A stretch of 64,000 nt of DNA from Stenotrophomonas sp046736075 (lineage in GTDB: Bacteria; Pseudomonadota; Gammaproteobacteria; Xanthomonadales; Xanthomonadaceae): positions 2,728,001 to 2,792,000 of the forward strand of contig NZ_CP177163.1 in NCBI RefSeq assembly GCF_046736075.1. The letters are read 5' to 3'. Positions 50,496-60,990 of this stretch are shown here, in pieces (within the stretch, counting starts at the first letter, position 1; every line of letters starts with the position of its first letter). Both the position numbers and the translations under genes were made by a program. A model generated the notes under the pieces. It searched no databases, was not told the origin of the DNA, and saw only the letters and a program-made list of their open reading frames with translations.

Positions 50496-51317
50496 GTGCA
50501 AGACGCACAGTATTGGATGTTGGAATTCTGGACCGGCCTCAGCCTGCTCGACCTGATCGGCGGCGCGGTCCTCGGCACATTGATCGGCCTGCTGCTCGGC
50601 ATCGCCACCTGGTTCGCCCTGCGTCGCCGCCGCTGGCTCGCACGCGAGCGGCGTTGGCACCATTGGCTGATCGCCAGCTACGTCGTGGTACTGCCGCTGT
50701 TCTTCGCCTTCACCGGCCTGCAGCTCGGCTTCGCCGCGGGCGCGCAGCGCGCGCTCTACAAGCAGATCGACCACTTCCAGCCGCACCTGCAGACCCTCGT
50801 CGGCGGTTGGCAGCAGGAGTTCGAGCGTTCGCTCGACGACCAGTCCCTGGCCGCGCTCATGCGCAGCGATGCCACCGTGCACGAGGTTGCACGCGATGCC
50901 GTCGATGCCTACCTCGTCAACCATCCGCTGCCTGGCGCCGAATACCTGCAGGGCGAGGGCTGGGTCATGCGCTGGACGCGCAGCGGCCTGCAGCGCCTGC
51001 GTGGCGCACTGATGTCCGAGTGGGTGGAAGACAGCCTGGCCAAGCAGGCCGGCCGTACCGGCGTGGACAAGGCCGTATTCCGCGAAGCCCTCGGCATGCG
51101 CATGAACGAGCTCCTCCACACCCAGGGGGTAATCCGCCTGCTCAAGGCGCAGCTCACCTCCATGATGCCCGGCCTCTACCTGGGCCTGCTGCTGCCGTTG
51201 CTCATCGTAATGGCCTTGGTGCTGCTCGAGATATGGCTGGCCCACCGCTTCAACTGGCGCCGCGCCGCAACAGCCACGACGACCCCGACGACTCCGACGA
51301 CTCCGACGACCCCGTAG
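50496..51317 (+). CDS. Membrane protein of unknown function with repeat-derived tail
   Basis: A 273-residue protein starting at GTG with AAGGA upstream. It has N-terminal helices (LDLIGGAVLGTLIGLLLGIATWFAL and WLIASYVVVLPLFFAFTGLQLGF), a periplasmic helical domain of about 130 residues, and a C-terminal helix (PGLYLGLLLPLLIVMALVLLEIWLAH). The last 13 residues are TTTPTTPTTPTTP, encoded by a 9-base tandem repeat, and the stop codon TAG is the start of a SMAG repeat. The natural C-terminus may therefore have been altered by repeat activity. No family is recognised. Confidence 0.72.
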   Translation: MQDAQYWMLEFWTGLSLLDLIGGAVLGTLIGLLLGIATWFALRRRRWLARERRWHHWLIASYVVVLPLFFAFTGLQLGFAAGAQRALYKQIDHFQPHLQTLVGGWQQEFERSLDDQSLAALMRSDATVHEVARDAVDAYLVNHPLPGAEYLQGEGWVMRWTRSGLQRLRGALMSEWVEDSLAKQAGRTGVDKAVFREALGMRMNELLHTQGVIRLLKAQLTSMMPGLYLGLLLPLLIVMALVLLEIWLAHRFNWRRAATATTTPTTPTTPTTP

Positions 51318-51674
51318 AGCCGAGCTCTGCTCGGCTGCTGTCCGTTCCGGCACCGATAGCCTCATCGCGCTACGCGCGACAGCCGGGCAGAGCCCGGCTC
51401 TACGGTTCCGGCACCGATATCCCCGCCGCGCCCCTTGGTAGAGCCGACCGTTGGTCGGCTGCCGTCCGTTCCGGCACCGATATCCTTCGCCGACACCGAT
51501 ACCCTTCGTCGCGCTACGCGCGACAGCCGGGCAGAGCCCGGCTCTACGGTTCCGGCACCGATATCTCCGCCGCGCCACTGGGTAGAGCCGACCGTTGGTC
51601 GGCTGCCGTTCGTTCCGACACCGATACCCTTCGTCGCGCTACGCGCGACAGCCGGGCAGAGCCCGGCTCTACAG
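51314..51674. repeat. Dense SMAG array with duplicated blocks
   Basis: At least six hairpins: GTAGAGCCGAGCTCTGCTCGGCT, several GCCGGGCAGAGCCCGGCTCTAC, and GTAGAGCCGACCGTTGGTCGGCT twice. They are embedded in copies of GTTCCGGCACCGATA and CGCGCTACGCGCGACA spacers. A unit of about 160 bases is present twice almost unchanged (51365-51470 region and 51510-51620 region). No coding content. Confidence 0.82.
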
Positions 51675-51697
51675 GTGCGGTGCCGATAGCCCCCGCC

Positions 51698-52129
51698 TCA
51701 CACCAACGCCGCAGCCACCTTGCCCAGCCACAGCGTCGTGAAATCGGTCGGCGTGCGCCGTGCCGGGGCGGTCATTCCGCTGTCGCGCAGGAACGCATGG
51801 GTGGCCTGCGCGTAGTTCTGGCGCGCGATCAGCGCCGCCTGCTTCACCGTTGCCTGCTGCTTGCGCAGCTGCACGATCTGCAGGCTCGGTTTTCCGGGAA
51901 GCGCGTACTTCTGATAACGGCGCAGCTCATCGGCCACCAGCCCGATATCGGCATTGGCTTTCACCAGCGCCAGCTGCGACTGCGCCAGCGGCACCAGCGC
52001 TGCACGCAGCGGTGCCACGTTGCCATTCACCGACGGCACCAGCGCCACCAGTGCGGCGTCCAGCGGGGCGTCGGCGCGCTCGGCACGGTCGATCAGGTCG
52101 GCCAGTGCCGAAAGAGAAACTGCTTGCAT
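51698..52129 (-). CDS. Hypothetical helical protein
   Basis: A 143-residue soluble protein, mainly amphipathic helices: LADLIDRAERADAPLDAALVALV, LAQSQLALVKANADIGLVADELRRYQKYALPGKP, LRKQQATVKQAALIARQNYAQATHAFLRDSG. No catalytic motif or family is recognised. The start could be M at 52129 or six codons earlier; neither has a strong Shine-Dalgarno. It lies downstream of the siderophore-interacting gene on the same strand. Confidence 0.6.
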   Translation of the reverse strand: MQAVSLSALADLIDRAERADAPLDAALVALVPSVNGNVAPLRAALVPLAQSQLALVKANADIGLVADELRRYQKYALPGKPSLQIVQLRKQQATVKQAALIARQNYAQATHAFLRDSGMTAPARRTPTDFTTLWLGKVAAALV

Positions 52130-52186
52130 GGAAAGGCACCGGCCCAAAACGCGATTGTCGCATTCGCAGCCGGTGCCCGTCGCGGC

Positions 52187-52984
52187 TCAGTCGCCGTCGT
52201 GCTCGTCGGCGTGGGCCTTCCAGTAGCCGGTCGAGCGGATCCACTCCTTCGGCACCCCCAGGTGACCCTCGATGTACTTGCGCATCATCCGGGCCCGGCG
52301 CGATTCGGCCGCGATCCAGTAGAACGTGTCGCCGTCCGGTGCCTCGAAATCGGTCAGCACGTCTTCCAGCAACGTACTGCTGACCGCATCGAAGCCATTG
52401 CGCTCCAGCCACGACACCCGGATCCGGTCGTCCTCCGGCAGCTCCTGGCGGTCGCCGGATTCAGGAATCTCGATATACACATCTGCCTGCGCCTCCTCCG
52501 GCAGCGTCTCCAACCAGCGGCCGATCGCCGGCAGCGCGGTCTCATCGCCAATCAGCACATACGTGTCGAAATCCCGCGCCGTCATGTGCGAGCCGCGCGG
52601 TCCGCCCACGGCGATCGCATCGCCCGGCTGCGCATTGGCCGCCCAGCTCGACGCCACCCCGTGCCCGTGCATCACAAAGTCCAGCGCCAGCTCCCCGGCC
52701 TCCAGGTCCCACCAGCGCGGCGTGTAGTCGCGTGCCGGCGACGGCACCTGCCCTTCCGGGTAGCGCGGGCCTTCCGGCGTCATCGTCGGCACCACGAACT
52801 GGCCGTCCGCATTGGGGAAGAACAGCTTCACGTGGTCATCCGGCGACGGCGAATCGAAGCCGTCCAGCGCCTCGCCGCCCACGATCACCCGGCGCATGCA
52901 CGGGCTGATTTCCTCGGTGCGCAGCACCTGCAGCGGGCGGAACTTCACGGTATGACGGAGCAGTCGGTGTTCATGCAGAGCCAT
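52187..52984 (-). CDS. yqjH: Siderophore-interacting protein, NADPH-dependent ferric-siderophore reductase
   Basis: A 265-residue ViuB/YqjH-family flavoprotein. Blocks: RMRRVIVGGEAL-like start (SPCMRRVIVGGEALDGF), DDHVKLFFP, RDYTPRWWD (FAD-binding RxYTxR), FVMHGHGVASSWAANAQPGDAIAVGGPRGS, YVLIGDETALPAIGRWLETLP, and FYWIAAESRRARMMRKYIEGHLGVPKEWIRSTGYWKAH at the C-terminus. It releases iron from siderophores in the cytoplasm by reduction. It is paired with a PadR gene, as yqjH is with yqjI in E. coli. Confidence 0.93.
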   Translation of the reverse strand: MALHEHRLLRHTVKFRPLQVLRTEEISPCMRRVIVGGEALDGFDSPSPDDHVKLFFPNADGQFVVPTMTPEGPRYPEGQVPSPARDYTPRWWDLEAGELALDFVMHGHGVASSWAANAQPGDAIAVGGPRGSHMTARDFDTYVLIGDETALPAIGRWLETLPEEAQADVYIEIPESGDRQELPEDDRIRVSWLERNGFDAVSSTLLEDVLTDFEAPDGDTFYWIAAESRRARMMRKYIEGHLGVPKEWIRSTGYWKAHADEHDGD

Positions 52985-53076
52985 CGGAGCAATCCTGTTT
53001 CGGTGCCGCAGCGGCGGCGAAGGGGAGGGTGGACCTGGCGGGCGGGGGCTGGCTGGGTCGTAAAAGTAGAAGGGGG

Positions 53077-53580
53077 TCAGCGCGCCTGTGCGCGCACCCG
53101 TGCGGCGGCCTCACGCAGGGCCTGCGCCACCTCGGCGGCGCGGTCGTCCTGCCAGCGCCCGTGGCACAGGCCGAGCGCATGCTTCAGCTCGCGCAGCGCC
53201 TCGCGTACCACCGGCGGCAGGTTGGCCTTGGTGATCGCCCGCGCGCTGTGGCGCACGCGCTGCAACGCTGCGTCCACCTCCTCGCGCTCGGCGGCCAGGT
53301 GGGTCTGGCCCAAGGCGCTCAGGCGATACCGCCGGCGTCCGCCATCCTCCACCGCGTTCACCCAGCCGGCCGCCTCGAACTGCGCCAGCACCGGGTAGAT
53401 CGAGCCCGCGCTCGGCGTATAGGCGCGCACGAACATCTCGCTGATCAGCTGGATCAGCTCGTAGCCGTGGCGCGGCTGCTCCGCCAGCAGCGACAGCACC
53501 AGCAGGCGCAGGTCGCCGCGGCTGAGGGGCCGGGCGGTCAGCGGGCGGGCAGGGCGGTCGAGATCGCGGGCAGAGGTCAT
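53077..53580 (-). CDS. yqjI: PadR-family regulator, YqjI-like
   Basis: A 167-residue regulator with the PadR winged helix: LRLLVLSLLAEQPRHGYELIQLISEMFVRAYTPSAGSIYPVLAQFEAAGWVNAVEDGGRRRYRLSALGQTHL, then a helical C-terminal dimerisation region. YqjI in E. coli represses yqjH and itself and responds to nickel; this protein lacks the His-rich N-terminal extension of YqjI, so metal sensing is not assured. Two copies of a CGATATATCG palindrome lie directly upstream. It precedes yqjH by 92 bases on the same strand. Confidence 0.88.
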   Translation of the reverse strand: MTSARDLDRPARPLTARPLSRGDLRLLVLSLLAEQPRHGYELIQLISEMFVRAYTPSAGSIYPVLAQFEAAGWVNAVEDGGRRRYRLSALGQTHLAAEREEVDAALQRVRHSARAITKANLPPVVREALRELKHALGLCHGRWQDDRAAEVAQALREAAARVRAQAR

Positions 53581-53620
53581 TTCGATATATCGAATGAAGT
53601 AACGGAACGATATATCGAAA
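53581..53620 (-). promoter_or_regulatory. Twin palindromic operators of the PadR gene
   Basis: TTCGATATATCGAA (53581-53594) begins right beside the start codon, and CGATATATCG recurs at 53608-53617, a centre-to-centre distance of 25 bases. Both match the ATAT-type dyads bound by PadR/YqjI regulators. They would allow autorepression of the padR-yqjH transcript. Confidence 0.75.
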
Positions 53621-54061
53621 ACCTTCGGCAAGCCAGCAGCGGCCCACGCACGGCAGGGATGCGTTCAGCTCATTCCACCGTGTGACGGTGCGTGTGCCTG
53701 ATGGAACAGTGGGCTGGGGCCGCCGACCACACGCAAGGTTCCACGGCCGCCACCACTGCCCCATGCGCCCGTCGAACGGCCCGCCCCCTCCCGCCGCACC
53801 CCTGAAATACAGCCATTCCCCGGGCCCGGCTTGTCCAGCGGTGTCCCCCCGTCGCCGCCGTGTCATCGCGCTCGCCGATGCTCAGCATGCGTGTGGAACC
53901 TGCTTGCCGCCCTCCGCGCGCTGTCGCGCACTGTCCGCCAGGACAGCCCCGCGCCCTTCCATACGCAGGCGTAGCGAAGTGCGCAAAGCCTATCGTGCGC
54001 TACACTTTGCGGCTAGAAATCTAAAACAGTCGCGCGCGTGCGTGCGGTCATGGGAGCGCAA
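53621..54061 (+). other. Upstream region of aceE
   Basis: About 440 bases with overlapping short frames on both strands but no recognisable gene. It presumably carries the aceE promoter; GGGAGCGCAA just before the ATG is a plausible Shine-Dalgarno. CGCTACACTTTGCGG (53999-54013) is a possible -10-like area, but no firm -35/-10 pair can be defended. Confidence 0.4.
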
Positions 54062-56749
<2,688 letters not shown>

Positions 56750-56766
56750 TCTAGATAGACTTTAGG

Positions 56767-56798
56767 AAGGGGCAGCTTAGGCTGCCCTTTCTTTTCTC
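56767..56798 (+). terminator. Intrinsic terminator between aceE and the RT gene
   Basis: AAGGGGCAGC, loop TTAG, GCTGCCC, then TTTCTTTTC. It lies 17 bases after the aceE stop and only 12 bases before the reverse-transcriptase start codon, leaving no room for a promoter between them. Confidence 0.85.
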
Positions 56799-56810
56799 AG
56801 GGAGAGACTG

Positions 56811-59800
56811 ATGGGTAACATGGAGTTCATTGAGCTGTCTGAGTTGTATCTGGCTTATAAGAAGGCCAAGTCAGATGCGTTCTTCGAGTCAATTCACTTC
56901 GACGCGCTTGCCTTCTCGCGTTACGAAGATCGTCTTCATAGTAATCTAGTTAAGCTACACAAGGCGCTTACCGCGGGCACGTGGTGGCGAGATGCCTCCA
57001 AGATGGGTGGCTACCTATTCGCCCCTAAGAGCATCTCAAAGCCTGACGCTAACCTAGAACGCCAGCTTCACTTCTCCACATTGGATCCCTGTGAGGACTG
57101 GCGGAGTAGCTACCAGGGTGCCGCCAGAAAGCCCAAGGCAGAGTTCCGACTTGTGATGTCGGCATCGGTGGACTATCAGGTTGTCAGTGCGCTCTGGATA
57201 CTCAAAGTCGGCCACATCTTCGAGGCGACTCTCGATAAGCACCTGAGTTATGGGAATCGTCTCCGTCGACACTCCTCGTGGCGAGATCCAATGGGGGAGG
57301 GAAGTATCAATAGAGACTCCCTTGGGCTCTTTTCCCCTTACTTCAGCGCCTATCAGGCTTGGCGAGAGAAAGGGCTCGCTGCAATACGAACTGCGGCCGC
57401 CGCCGGGAAGACCGTAATCGCTGCGACAATGGATGCGAGACGCTATTACCATAATGTCTCCCCGGAGTTCCTGTTGCGACCAGAGTACTTAAAGGCACTC
57501 AATCTGCAATTGACAGACGACCAGGTCAAGTTCACAAGGGTCTTCATCAATAGCTTGAATGAGTGGTACAGAACCACGCCTGATTACGCGGATAGACCGG
57601 AAGGCGCGCTACCGGTCGGCTTGTCTGCTTCCAAGGTTATTGCGAATGTGGCGCTTTCAGAATTTGACAGGAAAATTCTGAAAACGCTCAACCCCGAGTA
57701 CTACGGTCGATATGTAGATGATATCTTCATTGTTGTGGAGTCCCCTGTGGGGATTGGGTCTTCAACCGAATTTTTCGCATGGATGTGTGAAAAGTTCGGC
57801 GACGGCCTGAGTTTCGATTCGGAAAGCTCTGTGACGAGGTATTCCCCGGCATATCTCCTGGACAGTCGAGTGGAGTTTTCCCAGGATAAGCAGAAGGTTT
57901 TCCGTGTTTCCGGCAACTTTGGACTCGACCTCGTCGGCCAGATTGAGCAGCAAATCAGGCGTAGATCGAGCGAATATCGCCTTCTTCCCATTCTTCCTGA
58001 AAGCACCGAGGGTATGCTTGTTAGGGCTCTGCTGACTTCATCGGATGCCAGCCTTGAGGCCGACGCACTGAGGAAAACAGACGCTGTTTCAATCAGGCGG
58101 CTAGGCTTCGCCATGCTCCTCGGTGACGTGGAAGCGCACGCACGCGATCTCAGTCCTGCAAGTTGGCGCAAGGCAAGAAACATATTTTATGGAATCGTTG
58201 AGAGGTATGTAGTCACTCCTGCGGGCATCTTCGACTATTTCAACTATATAGTGAGAGTGATCGGACTCGCGGTCGCCTGTGGAGACATGGCTCGTGCCTC
58301 CTCGATCGTGGAGAAGTTTGGATCGACAGTCAGGCTGTTGCGCGAAACGGTCGATTACGATCCCAACAAGCTGGATCGAATGGTGCAGCTTTACGCGCGC
58401 AATCTATTTCAGGTGTCGCTGCAGTCGTCGACTCTTCAGGGCTTTAAGTTCAGTCCCTCTTACATAGCGTTGATGCGGAAGATCAAGAAGATTAGCGAGA
58501 TCCGTACGCCGAACCCATCCAAGACGCCGTTGAAAGAGGCATCGCAGAGGCTGCTCTTCGCGGACATGGGGCGGCGTCCTTACAAAGAGCTATGGATCAA
58601 TCACCCTGGTACGAAGAGTCCAAGATCGCCGCGCGTTCCAGCTGATTTGGCAATCCAACGTGAGCTGAGACTTGGCGGACTCCGACGATTTACGGACTTC
58701 GCGGAGCGGGACTATCGAAAGATTTACTGGCCCGGTGTGGCGTTTGCGACGCGACCTTTGACCGCACAGGAGATTACTACTGTTGCCCCAAGGTTGCTCC
58801 AATCTTCGGTCCTACTTAGAAGCGCTTTGTTTGCTCTCAGGGGCGCGAGAACTAAAGGCCGAGGTGCCCCTTCGATGGTCAGCGTCAAGGACAGGTCCTC
58901 GCAGGTGCTTATCTCAGTACCCAACAAAGCATCAAGCACGGTACGAATTGCGATTGTTAGCTATCTTACGGAACAAAGCGACTGGGATTCTGCGTTAATC
59001 GGGCGTCCGAACAGAACGTTGGAGCGCTACAAGCGATTCAATAGGGTTATAAACGGGATACTCTCAAATGATACCCGCGTGGACTATGTTGTGTTCCCTG
59101 AGGCCTCTGTACCCAGAAGGTGGGCGTTCAGTGCAGCTAACAAGCTCGCAAAGAATGGCGTTTCATTTCTTGCCGGACTTGAGAACCAAGCTCCCACTGG
59201 GGCCTACTATAACGATGCGATTGTGTCGCTGCAGACTAGTTGGCCAGGTTACAGCACGAGCCTGACGTACATCCAGCCGAAAATTCATCCCGCTCACGAA
59301 GAGAGGAGGGCGCTTGATAGTGTTGGGCGCGCTCTACGCTCTGTCGACTTGCCCAAGGCGAGGCCGATATACAAGCATGGTTCCCACTTCTTCGGTGTTC
59401 TGATCTGCAGCGACCTGACGAATATCGACAATAGAAGATCATTCCAAGGGCACGTCGATACGCTGATCGCGCTTGAATGGAATAGAGATATCAACTCATT
59501 CTCATCGCTAGTCGAGGCTGCGGCGCAGGACCTCCATGCATATGTAGTTCAGGTCAATAGCAGGCAGTATGGTGACAGCCGAGTGCGTGCTCCGGCTGTG
59601 GAGAGCTACAACCGTGACGTCGTTCAGGTGCGGGGCGGGGATGACGACTACTTCGTGATCGCGCCACTCGACATCAGTAGCATCAAGGCGTTTCATCAGG
59701 CCCGAGGCAAGGTGCCAAACGGGGCGCCGAAGTACTGGAAGCCACTGCCGATCGGATTCGAGATATCTAGGGAGCGAAAGGCCTCAGCAAAGAGAGCGAG

Positions 59801-59834
59801 CTCTAGGTCAAAAATGGAAGGAGATGAAAAGTAG
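56811..59834 (+). CDS. Reverse transcriptase-nitrilase fusion (DRT/UG-type defence RT)
   Basis: A 1007-residue fusion. The N-terminal part (about 50-380) is a reverse transcriptase: HLSYGNRLRR, motif A MDARRYYHNVS with Asp208, motif B LPVGLSASKVIAN, and motif C YVDD at 301-304. A central helical region follows. Residues about 715-985 form a nitrilase domain with an intact triad: Glu764 (VVFPEAS), Lys824 (QPKIHP) and Cys866 (VLICSDL). RT-nitrilase fusions belong to the unknown-group RTs that include defence-associated type 1 (DRT1). Codon use is clearly less GC-rich than in aceE, so it is probably acquired. The start at 56811 has GGGAGA upstream. It is not a retron or group II intron: no msr/msd-like region or maturase domain is seen. 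Confidence 0.9.
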   Translation: MGNMEFIELSELYLAYKKAKSDAFFESIHFDALAFSRYEDRLHSNLVKLHKALTAGTWWRDASKMGGYLFAPKSISKPDANLERQLHFSTLDPCEDWRSSYQGAARKPKAEFRLVMSASVDYQVVSALWILKVGHIFEATLDKHLSYGNRLRRHSSWRDPMGEGSINRDSLGLFSPYFSAYQAWREKGLAAIRTAAAAGKTVIAATMDARRYYHNVSPEFLLRPEYLKALNLQLTDDQVKFTRVFINSLNEWYRTTPDYADRPEGALPVGLSASKVIANVALSEFDRKILKTLNPEYYGRYVDDIFIVVESPVGIGSSTEFFAWMCEKFGDGLSFDSESSVTRYSPAYLLDSRVEFSQDKQKVFRVSGNFGLDLVGQIEQQIRRRSSEYRLLPILPESTEGMLVRALLTSSDASLEADALRKTDAVSIRRLGFAMLLGDVEAHARDLSPASWRKARNIFYGIVERYVVTPAGIFDYFNYIVRVIGLAVACGDMARASSIVEKFGSTVRLLRETVDYDPNKLDRMVQLYARNLFQVSLQSSTLQGFKFSPSYIALMRKIKKISEIRTPNPSKTPLKEASQRLLFADMGRRPYKELWINHPGTKSPRSPRVPADLAIQRELRLGGLRRFTDFAERDYRKIYWPGVAFATRPLTAQEITTVAPRLLQSSVLLRSALFALRGARTKGRGAPSMVSVKDRSSQVLISVPNKASSTVRIAIVSYLTEQSDWDSALIGRPNRTLERYKRFNRVINGILSNDTRVDYVVFPEASVPRRWAFSAANKLAKNGVSFLAGLENQAPTGAYYNDAIVSLQTSWPGYSTSLTYIQPKIHPAHEERRALDSVGRALRSVDLPKARPIYKHGSHFFGVLICSDLTNIDNRRSFQGHVDTLIALEWNRDINSFSSLVEAAAQDLHAYVVQVNSRQYGDSRVRAPAVESYNRDVVQVRGGDDDYFVIAPLDISSIKAFHQARGKVPNGAPKYWKPLPIGFEISRERKASAKRASSRSKMEGDEK

Positions 59835-59895
59835 GTGCAATGAGCCGTCGGTAGGTGTTCACCGGCGGGGGGCTGCACCCACGTTACCCCACAAA

Positions 59896-59918
59896 TGAGT
59901 GGCGAGACCTACCACTCA
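59896..59918. terminator. Short hairpin between RT and HNH genes
   Basis: TGAGTGG and CCACTCA form a 7-bp stem around a 9-base loop between the convergent RT and HNH genes, overlapping the HNH stop. No T tract. It may act as a weak bidirectional terminator. Confidence 0.45.
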
Positions 59919-60697
59919 CACTGCGATCTGTGCCATCCAAGGAGCTCAACGCTCACGGCCAGGTGTTGTGCAATCGGTTTTCCGAGTTCTAAGCCCCCTA
60001 GCCGTCCGTACTCCGTGTCACGAAGAGTAGGGGCCGCCTGAACAATCTTTGTCTCCGGTTCCACACTGATGAGGTACAGGTCGAAGAGGGTGTGAACATC
60101 TGAACGGAGCAAAAGCCCGTTCGACAGAGAGTTCGTTGCCGCCCCCTGATAGGGATATACGTGGGCCGCCTCGAGCACATCGACCACCTCACATCCGGTC
60201 ATCGCACACCTGCCGGAGTAGGCCTGGAGCAGCGCAGCGCGGAATGATTCCTGACCTTGGCGGCGTACGATAGTCGCGAGAACCTTGCGCCTCTGGTCCT
60301 CCGCGTCTGAGAGAGAGAATGCAAGCGACTCCTCCGCGTACCGTCTCTGTTCTTGAAGCTGGGCGCGCGTTTCCCCAGTAGTGACAGTGGCATTGGCAGT
60401 GTCAGGCAGTGGCATTGTCCGGAGCAGCTTGATCAACTGGCCGGTCACCTCTGGACCCACATTCGCAGCTGGGCGTAGACCTGAGAGCCAGGGCTGCTCC
60501 AGCTGCTCGAGGACATGCGAGATATTCTGCATCCGGTACTCCCATGCCTTCGGGGTACGCCCATGCTGTACCGCCAACTCGCGATAGACCTGAGCCTTGT
60601 TCACCGCATGGCCCTGCGCAGTCCTTCCCTGCATCATCCGGTATGCCCCCACTGCAGCGACCAACTGATCCATAGTCCAATCGTTCAAACTCGCCAT
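59909..60697 (-). CDS. HNH endonuclease (HNH_2 type), restriction-like
   Basis: A 262-residue protein. The N-terminal region (WTMDQLVAAVGAYRMMQGRTAQGHAVNKAQVYRELAVQHGRTPKAWEYRMQNISHVL) resembles the DNA-recognition part of HNH restriction enzymes that screen foreign or modified DNA. The C-terminal HNH_2 domain reads GRCAMTGCEVVDVLEAAHVYPYQGAATNSLSNGLLLRSDVHTLFDLYLISV, with the paired Cys, the AAH His, the conserved Asn and the DVHTLFD His. It is most likely a restriction nuclease or part of a defence set with the RT gene. No methylase is beside it. The start at 60697 has AGGA at the right spacing. Confidence 0.85.
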   Translation of the reverse strand: MASLNDWTMDQLVAAVGAYRMMQGRTAQGHAVNKAQVYRELAVQHGRTPKAWEYRMQNISHVLEQLEQPWLSGLRPAANVGPEVTGQLIKLLRTMPLPDTANATVTTGETRAQLQEQRRYAEESLAFSLSDAEDQRRKVLATIVRRQGQESFRAALLQAYSGRCAMTGCEVVDVLEAAHVYPYQGAATNSLSNGLLLRSDVHTLFDLYLISVEPETKIVQAAPTLRDTEYGRLGGLELGKPIAQHLAVSVELLGWHRSQCEW

Positions 60698-60774
60698 CCT
60701 TAGTCCTATTGGAATCGCAGATTCAATAGTCTCTAAGTATGCCGGAGGTGGCGTGGGGTGGCGCAATCAGCCTG

Positions 60775-60990
60775 CTAACTACTCAGAGCGAGTCCCTGGG
60801 GCGGCCAGAACGTATCTACCCGGCAAAGCTCATAGTGCTCCCCAAACGCCAACGCGGCCTCCCTAGCTGGCAAGTCCGAGTAGCACTCCAGCAAGAACTG
60901 ATCCATCCCGGCATCGGCATGGTCAATGGCAAAGAAGCCCAGCATGGCTTCGTCGAAGTCCTGTAGCCACTCCGAGTCAATTCTGTTCAT
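60775..60990 (-). CDS. Small acidic protein of unknown function
   Basis: A 71-residue soluble protein, MNRIDSEWLQDFDEAMLGFFAIDHADAGMDQF..., ending TFWPPQGLALSS. It has a strong Shine-Dalgarno (GGAGGACTGCGA before the ATG), and its start overlaps by four bases (ATGA) the end of the frame at 60987-61340. The size, acidity and upstream coupling suggest a translated gene, perhaps an antitoxin- or anti-restriction-like partner, but no family is recognised with certainty. Confidence 0.65.
   Translation of the reverse strand: MNRIDSEWLQDFDEAMLGFFAIDHADAGMDQFLLECYSDLPAREAALAFGEHYELCRVDTFWPPQGLALSS

Noticed and set aside
50261..53398. 1045-residue plus-strand frame
   Set aside because: It crosses two SMAG arrays and the antisense of three minus-strand genes; repeats without stops create the open frame.
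56811..59834. Retron or group II intron reverse transcriptase
   Set aside because: No msr/msd-like inverted repeats upstream (only 61 bases, with a terminator), no maturase or endonuclease domain, and a nitrilase domain instead.
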